Positions 56,628-64,000 of a stretch of DNA of 64,000 nucleotides are shown piece after piece. Position 1 is the first letter of the stretch. Every line of letters starts with the position of its first letter. This DNA is from Gammaproteobacteria bacterium 42_54_T18 (GTDB taxonomy: Bacteria; Pseudomonadota; Gammaproteobacteria; Pseudomonadales; Ketobacteraceae): the NCBI GenBank assembly GCA_002163245.1, contig MAAL01000096.1:62001-126000 (forward strand), given 5' to 3'. A model generated the notes under the pieces. It saw nothing but the letters and a program-made list of their open reading frames with translations. It had not been told where the DNA came from and did not search any database. The position numbers were made by a program, and so were the translations under genes.

Positions 56628-59600
56628 ATGTCCGACCGATCCACGACCTGGATATCGCAAGGCTTTGAGGCCTTTATTGCACAACATAAAACGCACCAAA
56701 TCACTGAATTTGACTACGACATCATTATTATTGGTAGTGGTTATGGTGGGGCAATCGCTGCATCTGAACTAGCTGGCTTAACAAAGCACGATAAACCTTT
56801 ACGTATTTGCGTGTTAGAGCGTGGTAACGAATATTTGTCTGGAATGTTTCCATCTGACGCATCAGATCTACCAAAACATATCCGTGTATCTGGTTCCAGA
56901 AAATTCCAGCATCAACAAACTGGACTATTTGATTTACACACCAGCGCCAGCTTAAACACGCTTGTAGCCAATGGATTAGGTGGAGGCTCTCTTATAAATG
57001 CCGGAGTTATGCTAGAAGCAAAACCTTCAGTATTTAACCATCGCTGGCCAAAAGAGTTACAGTACACTCATCCAAAAAGCCTTTTTTCTGGTTACTATGA
57101 ATCTACAAAACAGTTACTGGAAGCAAAGGATAAGCACGGTGACAATACAATTGAGCGCCACCAATATCACCAACAAGAGGCATTAAAAAAACACGTAGCG
57201 CTTAAGCAACTTGCAGTACAAGATTCGAAAAATAGTACGCCATTGCATTTCTCTTCGACACCGCTAACCATAGCGCAAACAGAAAAAATTAATAATGCGG
57301 GAGTTAAACTTCAGGCTTGTAATCTATGCGGGGACTGCGCCACGGGTTGTAATCAGGGTGCCAAAAACTCTTTGGATACCAACTTACTCGTCAAAGCCTT
57401 CAAACAAGGTGTTGAGATTTATACCGGCGCTACCGTTCGTAGTATCCAACCAATTAACGATACAGCGGATGGCTGGTGCATTAATGCTGTACATACAAAA
57501 AAACACCTACAAAAACGCGAAGGCTCTCCAACAAAAATTACCACAAAAAAAATTATCCTTGCAGCAGGAACTCTTGGGTCCACCGAAATACTTATGCGTT
57601 CGAAGTCAGAATCACTAATTTTTTCTGATCAACTTGGCAAAAGTTTTTCTGCAAATGGGGATATGTTGAGCGCCATATTCGACCAAAAAAACGTGGTTAA
57701 CGCGGTTGCCAACGAGAATAAAGAACCTAACGACAGATACGTTGGCCCTACCATTACGAGCATGATAGACCTAAGAGACAAGCCCCCCCACCTATTAATA
57801 CAAGAAGTTACTGTACCAAGTTCTTTGCAGAAAATATTCGAAGATGTAACCACAACGTTAAATAGCGTATCTAAATTGACAACAATGGATACGGAAATAC
57901 ACACCACAGGCCATCTACACAGTGATCCTCAATCGGTAGACAGCAATGTCACCAAACACACGGCTGCTTACGTACTGATGGGGGATGATGGAGCGCGAGG
58001 TTCACTACAATGGGATAAAGATAGCACGAATGATGCTATCCAAGTACATTGGCCATCCCTCTCAAATCACCGCCTTTTTCATGAGCAAATCAATACACTA
58101 AAAGATTTGTTAACAACATCTAATGTCGGGGGAACGCTACTTACCAATCCGATGTGGAGGCTAACATCAGCACCTCAAAGAAACAAAGGCACATTACTAA
58201 CAGTTCACCCCCTTGGCGGCTGCGTAATGGCAGACGATGCATCGCTGGGGGTCGTAAATCACATTGGCCAAGTATTTAACTCCTCAAATAATGCAACCGT
58301 TTACGAAGGCTTAGTGGTACTTGATGGCGCTATTATTCCCTCTGCTATAGGCGCCAACCCTGCCTTAACCATTGCAGCCGTATCCTTGCGTGCCATACAA
58401 CAACTCATAAAGATCTGGGAGTTAACAACACCTTCACCTCAAATTACACCAACATCTCTTCCTATCGACCGACCTAAATATTCTCATACAAATACTGACA
58501 AAACCTCCACGAGCAAACCTACGACCCCAACTCGGATAGAAATCACGGAGCGTCTAACAGGACAAGTAACTCTCACGGATGCCGATAATCACCCCCTAGA
58601 CTGCACCGTAGACCTTACACTACGTTTTAATGATTTTTCTATTCAGAATTTTGTGCGTAATAAACAACGCAGAATTACTGTGAAAAAAAACCCACCGAAT
58701 CTCTCTTCTAACAATCCATCTAACAATGCATCAATAAGCCAACTTCGAATATTTGATCGTAAAACGTGGTATCAACTAACTCAGAAAGGAGTAGACGAAA
58801 GTGAACTTGATAAAAATGCACTGCTAATCAGTCCGGTATCTGGAAGCTTGGACATATTAACAAGAGAAGCATCAACGCCCTCCATTCGTGTTGCCAGAGC
58901 CCTTTGGCCCTGGTTACGCAATAGGGGTCTGAGAGAGTTATGGCAACATATATTTCAAAGGCTATTCCGAAAAAGACCTTCGGTATTAAAAACCGATAAA
59001 AGCTTTCTATCACGGTATATTGAAACCATAAATAACATAAAATCAGTCACCTCGCGCGCAGGTGAAATTCGTAAATTTGACTATCAACTACAACTTCAAC
59101 AACCAGAATTAGGTTGGCCAAAACAACTCAGTGGCTTTGATCACGCTGCTTCAGAAATAAAAATCAGTGGCCTAAAGCGCATTACCTACAAATCACATGC
59201 CAATCCATTACGACAACTTCAAGATATTCACCTTAAAACATTTCCAGGATTACAACCAGCTCGTCATCAACCAAACCAATCCCCTGCATTCTTACGCTTT
59301 GACTCACGTTTTCTAGTACAAAATAAAGAACCGCTATTAAAAATAGTGCAACAGCAGAATCAACCATCGGCGTTGATTGATATGGCTGCATTATCTCATT
59401 TTTTTCTACGCGTTATACTAAACATACATAAACTAAGTTTTCATTCACAAAATTCGTCACCAACCCAGACGGCTAAGCGTTTGCCTGACTTTATTCAAGG
59501 TATTCCCACCCCAACGATAATTGAACTTAAAATTGACAGTATTTCGGAATCCGAAACATTCAAAGCGCCAACAACCATTCGCCTTACACACTATTCAAGA

Positions 59601-62384
59601 AAAGCATGGTTAACCGAGAAACACGATAATTTCCCACCGGTTGTCATGATCCATGGCCATAGTGCAAGTGGAACAACATATACTCATCATTCTTTAAAAC
59701 CCAGTTTAGCCCAGTATTTTTGGGATAGAGGAAGAGACGTCTGGATTGTAGATTTACGTACTAGCAGCGGCCTAGCCAGCGCATTACACCCCTGGTCATT
59801 TGAGGACATTGCATTTTCTGACATACCCGTTGCCATCGACCACATATGCCATGTTTCTCAATGTGAAAAAGTGGATGTTATTGCTCATTGCATGGGTTCT
59901 TCAATGTTAAGTATGGCAATTCTAGCCACGCCAAACATTGAAGATAAATATTACCAAGAAAGAGCGGCATTACCGAATCGCATCAATAAAGCGGTACTAT
60001 CACAGGTTGGCCCTAGAGTCGTATTTAGTGCAGACAACATGTTCAAAGCATATATACTCGACTATTTTCGACAAGCAATGCCATCAATAACATACGACGC
60101 CCAACGTTCGAGTTCGGCGTCCTATACAGGAAATGTATTCGATCGTATTCTTTCAGTACTACCATATCCAGAAAAAGAGCGACGATTAGAAAACCCAGCT
60201 CGCCCCTGGGTCAGAAGAAGTCATACCGGTAGTCGGCGTAGACTGGACGGCATTTATGGTCAAACATTTAAGCTTTCAAATATTTCCAAAAAGACACTAA
60301 AACATATCGATGATTTCTTTGGCCCCATAAATTTAAAAACCATTTCACGCGTCACTCAATTTGCATTCCATGAACAGGTCACAAACAAACATGGTGAAAA
60401 TGATTTCGTAACCAATGAGAATTTAAAGAAATATTGGAAATTTCCAACATTAAGTATTCATGGTAGCGATAACGGAGTTGCAGATATAGCAACGCTCAAC
60501 CGAATGCAACAAACCATGGCTGCCGCTGGTTGTGATTACCATACAGAAATATTACAAGGTTTTGGGCATCAGGACTCACTGATAGGAAAGAATTCTAAAA
60601 TCAACTTCCATAAAATATCTAATTTTCTAGATACAGAGCACCCAGAAAAATGTGACGCTGCAGAGCACCCTCATCGTTTTCATTGCGAAACACCTTATTC
60701 AGGTCCTGTAGTAGGTACGCTTTCAACATCTAACAAAATCGCTGTTAGCTTAGGAATAAACCCTCAAAGAAAGCACCCTGATTTCATTGTTTTCCTCGCG
60801 GTTAATATAAACAAACACAAAATAGAGTTGGCTAATGTCGATATGCCATTGTTCCATAGCCTATCCATGACGTTTGCATCACCCATACAACAAAGCTGGA
60901 TAAAAACTGAATTAGCCGTACCTGCTCAATTTGAGAAGGCTGATGGCATATTGGTACTACTTCTAGATGATCAATGCATGAATTGGGATGAAATATCATG
61001 CCCGTCATACTTGCCCAATAATTTACTGGACTTCCTTGATACAAATACCGAAACCACACCTGAAAGCCAAAAAATACGCCAATACTTACAATTGAACGTA
61101 TTAAGCGATAAGTTTACCCAATCAATAGAAAACACCCTTAAACAACCCAGAAACGTTCTTGAGTCCGCTATTATTCAATGGCCTAAAAAAGCGAACTCTC
61201 AACAAAAAGAACAAAAAAAGGAACAACAAACACAATTTGCCCTCGCTGCCTGCCAATACCCAGCAGGCCTGCTCGATAAGACGCTCGCCTATGCATCCTA
61301 TAATCGACTGGCAGAACATTTGGACAAAAAGACAACCTCCACACCAAAAAATCTAATGCCTCAATTTATAATACTTATGGGTGATCAAGTTTATACCGAT
61401 GCCAGCGCAGGTTTATTTGATCCAACCGATAGTCATGACCGATACACTCGCCCCTACCATAAGTGGCTATCTCAACATGCTGTTAAATCCGTTTTTCGGC
61501 GCCTCCCAAGTTATATGATGTTAGATGACCATGAAATTCTGGATAATTGGGATCGATCCGAATTAACACTTGGCAATGCCAAACTATTTGAATATGGAAA
61601 ACGAGCCTACCTGAATTTCCAACGAAACTTACATCAAACACCGCAACCGCTGAACTCAGATACCAGCAACACCCCACTTTGGTATACGTTTGAACAGCAG
61701 GGTTTTGATTTTTTTATGCTAGATACTCGAACAGAACGCGAGGGACGTAGCATTAAAAATAGTGACAGCACCCACAATATAAAACCACTTATGGAGGCGA
61801 AGTTAATTTCTGACAATCAATTCCAAGCACTTTTACTTTGGCTGGAAAGAACCAAATCTGATAATGAAAAGCCTCGTTTTATCGTATCTGCATCCATGTT
61901 ATTACCCCGCAGGTTACACAGTACAACACCCTACAGCGCTATTCATTCTGATGCTTGGGATGGTTACCCGAGAACGCTGGATCAGCTACTCGAACATATT
62001 GCATTTAATGATGTTAAAAACCTGATATTTCTATCGGGAGATGAGCATGTATCCAACGTAACAACGATTGATTTAACCGCTAAATCAATTGTTCTGGAAA
62101 AAACTACCAGTACACGTATCTATTCCATTCACAGCTCGGCGCTTTATTCACCGTACCCTTTTGCAAATTCAAACCCAGATGATTTTGCGAGCAAAGAGAC
62201 CTTTAACGTTGGGAAAAACCCCTTTCAATGTAAGGTATCCTCAACATTCTATCCAGGCGATGGCTTTGCTCTCCTAAGTACATACCAAATCGATGGTAAT
62301 TGGCACATCAGCAGCGACTTTAACCGAGCCGAAGACACCTTTGAATCAAGCGAAAAAGCGACCTCTTGGACGATAAAACTATAG
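56628..62384 (+). CDS. Giant GMC oxidoreductase-alpha/beta hydrolase-PhoD phosphatase fusion
   Basis: A 1918-residue protein. Residues about 28-600 are a GMC/cholesterol-oxidase-like flavoenzyme: IIGSGYGGA (35-43), a CNLCGDCATGC cysteine cluster (Cys231, 234, 237, 241), active His527 (HPLGGC) and Asn577 (ANPALT). A Thr/Pro-rich linker and a region to about 990 follow. Residues about 1000-1330 are an alpha/beta hydrolase with Cys1088 where Ser is usual (AHCMGS), Asp1281 and His1314. Residues about 1530-1918 are a PhoD-like metallophosphatase: GDQVYTD (Asp1586), DDHE (1633-1636) and GDEHVSN (His1807). No signal peptide is seen. It could oxidise a sterol and cleave an ester and phosphate in one chain; substrate unknown. 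Confidence 0.88.
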   Translation: MSDRSTTWISQGFEAFIAQHKTHQITEFDYDIIIIGSGYGGAIAASELAGLTKHDKPLRICVLERGNEYLSGMFPSDASDLPKHIRVSGSRKFQHQQTGLFDLHTSASLNTLVANGLGGGSLINAGVMLEAKPSVFNHRWPKELQYTHPKSLFSGYYESTKQLLEAKDKHGDNTIERHQYHQQEALKKHVALKQLAVQDSKNSTPLHFSSTPLTIAQTEKINNAGVKLQACNLCGDCATGCNQGAKNSLDTNLLVKAFKQGVEIYTGATVRSIQPINDTADGWCINAVHTKKHLQKREGSPTKITTKKIILAAGTLGSTEILMRSKSESLIFSDQLGKSFSANGDMLSAIFDQKNVVNAVANENKEPNDRYVGPTITSMIDLRDKPPHLLIQEVTVPSSLQKIFEDVTTTLNSVSKLTTMDTEIHTTGHLHSDPQSVDSNVTKHTAAYVLMGDDGARGSLQWDKDSTNDAIQVHWPSLSNHRLFHEQINTLKDLLTTSNVGGTLLTNPMWRLTSAPQRNKGTLLTVHPLGGCVMADDASLGVVNHIGQVFNSSNNATVYEGLVVLDGAIIPSAIGANPALTIAAVSLRAIQQLIKIWELTTPSPQITPTSLPIDRPKYSHTNTDKTSTSKPTTPTRIEITERLTGQVTLTDADNHPLDCTVDLTLRFNDFSIQNFVRNKQRRITVKKNPPNLSSNNPSNNASISQLRIFDRKTWYQLTQKGVDESELDKNALLISPVSGSLDILTREASTPSIRVARALWPWLRNRGLRELWQHIFQRLFRKRPSVLKTDKSFLSRYIETINNIKSVTSRAGEIRKFDYQLQLQQPELGWPKQLSGFDHAASEIKISGLKRITYKSHANPLRQLQDIHLKTFPGLQPARHQPNQSPAFLRFDSRFLVQNKEPLLKIVQQQNQPSALIDMAALSHFFLRVILNIHKLSFHSQNSSPTQTAKRLPDFIQGIPTPTIIELKIDSISESETFKAPTTIRLTHYSRKAWLTEKHDNFPPVVMIHGHSASGTTYTHHSLKPSLAQYFWDRGRDVWIVDLRTSSGLASALHPWSFEDIAFSDIPVAIDHICHVSQCEKVDVIAHCMGSSMLSMAILATPNIEDKYYQERAALPNRINKAVLSQVGPRVVFSADNMFKAYILDYFRQAMPSITYDAQRSSSASYTGNVFDRILSVLPYPEKERRLENPARPWVRRSHTGSRRRLDGIYGQTFKLSNISKKTLKHIDDFFGPINLKTISRVTQFAFHEQVTNKHGENDFVTNENLKKYWKFPTLSIHGSDNGVADIATLNRMQQTMAAAGCDYHTEILQGFGHQDSLIGKNSKINFHKISNFLDTEHPEKCDAAEHPHRFHCETPYSGPVVGTLSTSNKIAVSLGINPQRKHPDFIVFLAVNINKHKIELANVDMPLFHSLSMTFASPIQQSWIKTELAVPAQFEKADGILVLLLDDQCMNWDEISCPSYLPNNLLDFLDTNTETTPESQKIRQYLQLNVLSDKFTQSIENTLKQPRNVLESAIIQWPKKANSQQKEQKKEQQTQFALAACQYPAGLLDKTLAYASYNRLAEHLDKKTTSTPKNLMPQFIILMGDQVYTDASAGLFDPTDSHDRYTRPYHKWLSQHAVKSVFRRLPSYMMLDDHEILDNWDRSELTLGNAKLFEYGKRAYLNFQRNLHQTPQPLNSDTSNTPLWYTFEQQGFDFFMLDTRTEREGRSIKNSDSTHNIKPLMEAKLISDNQFQALLLWLERTKSDNEKPRFIVSASMLLPRRLHSTTPYSAIHSDAWDGYPRTLDQLLEHIAFNDVKNLIFLSGDEHVSNVTTIDLTAKSIVLEKTTSTRIYSIHSSALYSPYPFANSNPDDFASKETFNVGKNPFQCKVSSTFYPGDGFALLSTYQIDGNWHISSDFNRAEDTFESSEKATSWTIKL

Positions 62385-62431
62385 GTTAGTGTACGTGGTG
62401 CACATCAAGTCGATAGCTCTTTGCCCTATAT

Positions 62432-63031
62432 CTAGTCAACCAATTCAATTTCTAGACTTTCGAGCAAACTAACAGCCTCAAAACGGCAAAATTTTGCCCC
62501 TTTAATACGGTTGTCGTACACGTCAATGCTGTAATTTGTTGATTCAGCGAAATTGGCTGATGTTAAATTTGTCTTTCCAAACACACTATGTAAGAAGTCT
62601 GTTCCAGAGAAATCAGCTTCATTAAAGTTTCCTTCCCTAAAATCCACATCGTGAACCTTGCAGTCCTCCAAAACAAGCTCCTCCATCTCTAGGCCATAGA
62701 ATGAAGAATCGTTAAGAATAGATTTATGAAATTTTACCTGGGCAAAGGTAGTTAGGTTTGGCCAGGTTGCTTTTGTCCAATCCACACCAATAACTTTACA
62801 CTCGTCAAAAACCACATCTGAAAATTTGCTGTAAGAAAGCTTAACAACACTCAGGTTACACTTAACAAAGTGACAATCGATAAATTTACACTTATCAAAT
62901 AATACATCACTAAAATCACACTCTGTAAAAGTACAATCTTCAAATTCTTTATCGGTAATGGTACTTCCTGAAACATCAATATTATTAAACCGTTTAGACA
63001 AATACTCGTCTTCGTTATCAAAATTTTCCAT
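62432..63031 (-). CDS. Pentapeptide-repeat protein
   Basis: A 199-residue right-handed beta-helix protein with A(D/N)LXX-type repeats: FEDCTFTECDFSDVLFDKC, KFIDCHFVKCNLS, NFNEADFSGTDF and TNLTSANF. Such proteins can mimic DNA (Qnr-, McbG-like gyrase protection), but no specific role can be assigned. The ATG at 63031 is preferred; a GTG four codons upstream has its Shine-Dalgarno sequence too close. It is convergent with the giant GMC fusion. Confidence 0.82.
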   Translation of the reverse strand: MENFDNEDEYLSKRFNNIDVSGSTITDKEFEDCTFTECDFSDVLFDKCKFIDCHFVKCNLSVVKLSYSKFSDVVFDECKVIGVDWTKATWPNLTTFAQVKFHKSILNDSSFYGLEMEELVLEDCKVHDVDFREGNFNEADFSGTDFLHSVFGKTNLTSANFAESTNYSIDVYDNRIKGAKFCRFEAVSLLESLEIELVD

Positions 63032-63265
63032 TACTTTAACCACTGCCTTATTAATGTAGATATCGTAAAATATTTTGTATAGGATTTTTGTACGTGCAAT
63101 TATAATACGTTTCTGTTTTACACGTCTTCTACCATATTACATTCCATCCTATTTATTAAAAATAGTCATATCTCCATATATTTCATAAACTTACTTAGCT
63201 AGATATATACACTCCTAGCCATTGTCAAATACATTGTTTCTTTTCTAGCAACAGTTTATCCCCGA

Positions 63266-64000
63266 ATGCGTTATTGTTGCCCTATATCCAACGTGGCACA
63301 CTTTTGTCAGCTTTTCTTTGCCAGAAGAGATAACCGTAGTAGGTACAATGACAATCGCCTAGACAACACCATAACACTGCCCTGCGGCGTCACGATAAAA
63401 AACCGCATCCTTAAATCAGCCATGACAGAAGGCATGGCTGACGTGAACGATCAAGCTACATCACGCCATGCTACGTTATATCAGCGCTGGTCGGAGGGTG
63501 AGGCAGGAGTACTTATTAGCGGTAATGTGATGGTAGATTCACGTTATCTAGAGCGACCAGGAAACGTTTGCGTAGAAAGCAGCGATGACCAACCCCACCT
63601 TAGGCGTTGGGCAACAGCTAGTCAAAGTAATGGTTATCCGTTGTGGATGCAAATCAATCACCCAGGGAGACAGGTTGCCAAAATAGTCTCCAAAAAGCCG
63701 TTAGCGCCATCTCCAGTACAATTAAAACTGGGGGGATATTTTGCTGAACCTCGCGCATTAACGGAAAGTGATATTCAAGACATTATCTATCGTTTTGGCG
63801 TCACCGCATTAGGTGCAAAGAATTCTGGTTTTAGCGGTGTGCAGGTACATGCGGCCCATGGTTATTTAATTAGCGAATTCCTTTCCCCAGTAGTCAACCA
63901 ACGTAACGATCGTTGGGGGGGAAGCCTTGAGAATCGTGCCCGCTTATTGCTAGAAATTGTAAAAACGATTCGTAACAACGTTGGCAGTGAATTTCCTGTA
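63266..64000 (+). CDS. Old Yellow Enzyme-family NADH:flavin oxidoreductase (partial; 5' end uncertain)
   Basis: The start of an OYE-type flavin oxidoreductase running off the window. Motifs are LPCGVTIKNRILKSAMTEGM, QINHPGRQ, GVQVHAAHGYLISEFLSP and NDRWGGSLENRARL, all in one frame. The likely natural ATG (63349, preceded by AGGT) is out of frame by one base and meets a stop after four codons. In-frame alternatives are ATG 63266 and GTG 63293, without ribosome-binding sites. This may be a one-base deletion just after the start codon, an error, or a real upstream start. Confidence 0.8.
   Translation, partial: MRYCCPISNVAHFCQLFFARRDNRSRYNDNRLDNTITLPCGVTIKNRILKSAMTEGMADVNDQATSRHATLYQRWSEGEAGVLISGNVMVDSRYLERPGNVCVESSDDQPHLRRWATASQSNGYPLWMQINHPGRQVAKIVSKKPLAPSPVQLKLGGYFAEPRALTESDIQDIIYRFGVTALGAKNSGFSGVQVHAAHGYLISEFLSPVVNQRNDRWGGSLENRARLLLEIVKTIRNNVGSEFPV

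Noticed and set aside
60100-60125. TTCGGCGTCC match to the hairpin-element core
   Set aside because: It lies inside the giant fusion gene, has no inverted arms and no GCATCCATGC; a chance match.
1-64000. CRISPR arrays, tRNA/rRNA genes, insertion sequences, integrase or phage genes
   Set aside because: None recognised by eye; no spaced repeats, cloverleaf or transposase motifs were seen.

Overview
The window looks like a chromosomal segment from a marine-type gammaproteobacterium of moderate GC. Evidence includes DbpA and RhlE helicases, CioAB-like cytochrome bd, a Zur/ZrgA-type zinc locus, a Bcr/CflA transporter and a PA4780-like RIO kinase. The species is not identifiable from sequence alone. 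The most distinctive content is a steroid-catabolism island. No rRNA, tRNA, CRISPR array, transposase or prophage gene was seen.

Positions 1-20.3 kb: two divergent operons leave a shared 216-bp control region (10791-11006). The minus-strand operon encodes breakdown of steroid rings C/D (the HIP pathway): IpdA/IpdB, a DUF35 protein, an SCP2-type thiolase/aldolase, IpdC, an EchA20-like crotonase, two acyl-CoA dehydrogenases, a FadA6-like thiolase, a 17-beta-HSD4-like SDR and a third acyl-CoA dehydrogenase cut by the window edge. The plus-strand operon begins with a FadD3-like ligase and continues with ring A/B cleavage and the meta-cleavage lower pathway: HsaC, HsaB, HsaA, an SDR, HsaD, HsaE, HsaG and HsaF, closed by a strong terminator at 20311. 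KshAB, KstD and a KstR-type repressor are absent here; a LuxR-type regulator at 21406 is the nearest candidate regulator. Two copies of an odd hairpin element sit inside these operons (5818-5922 and 15563-15669).

Positions 20.3-44.2 kb: mostly housekeeping and stress genes. They include a cold-shock protein beside an RhlE helicase, DUF3820, a periplasmic binding protein, an FMN reductase, a UDG-like protein, a regulator with cydAB, a secreted chorismate mutase, DbpA, a RIO kinase, an acetate kinase-PduL fusion, an isocitrate dehydrogenase-like protein with an internal duplication, and a TetR-MFP-RND efflux operon with a 17-bp inverted-repeat operator.

Positions 44.3-64 kb: a Tat-exported class I cholesterol-oxidase homologue, a DUF1566 lipoprotein, a zinc-responsive operon (zur, merC, zrgA, ABC ATPase, ABC permease, DUF3299 lipoprotein), a poorly coding 0.9-kb stretch, an SDR, a drug-efflux MFS protein, a hybrid histidine kinase, and a 1918-residue protein joining a cholesterol-oxidase-like GMC domain, an alpha/beta hydrolase with a Cys in the nucleophile position, and a PhoD-like metallophosphatase. 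A pentapeptide-repeat protein and the start of an Old Yellow Enzyme gene (with a suspect 5' end) finish the window. Together, an exported sterol oxidase, the giant GMC fusion and the two operons would fit uptake and mineralisation of sterols or related steroids. That whole-pathway reading is inference.
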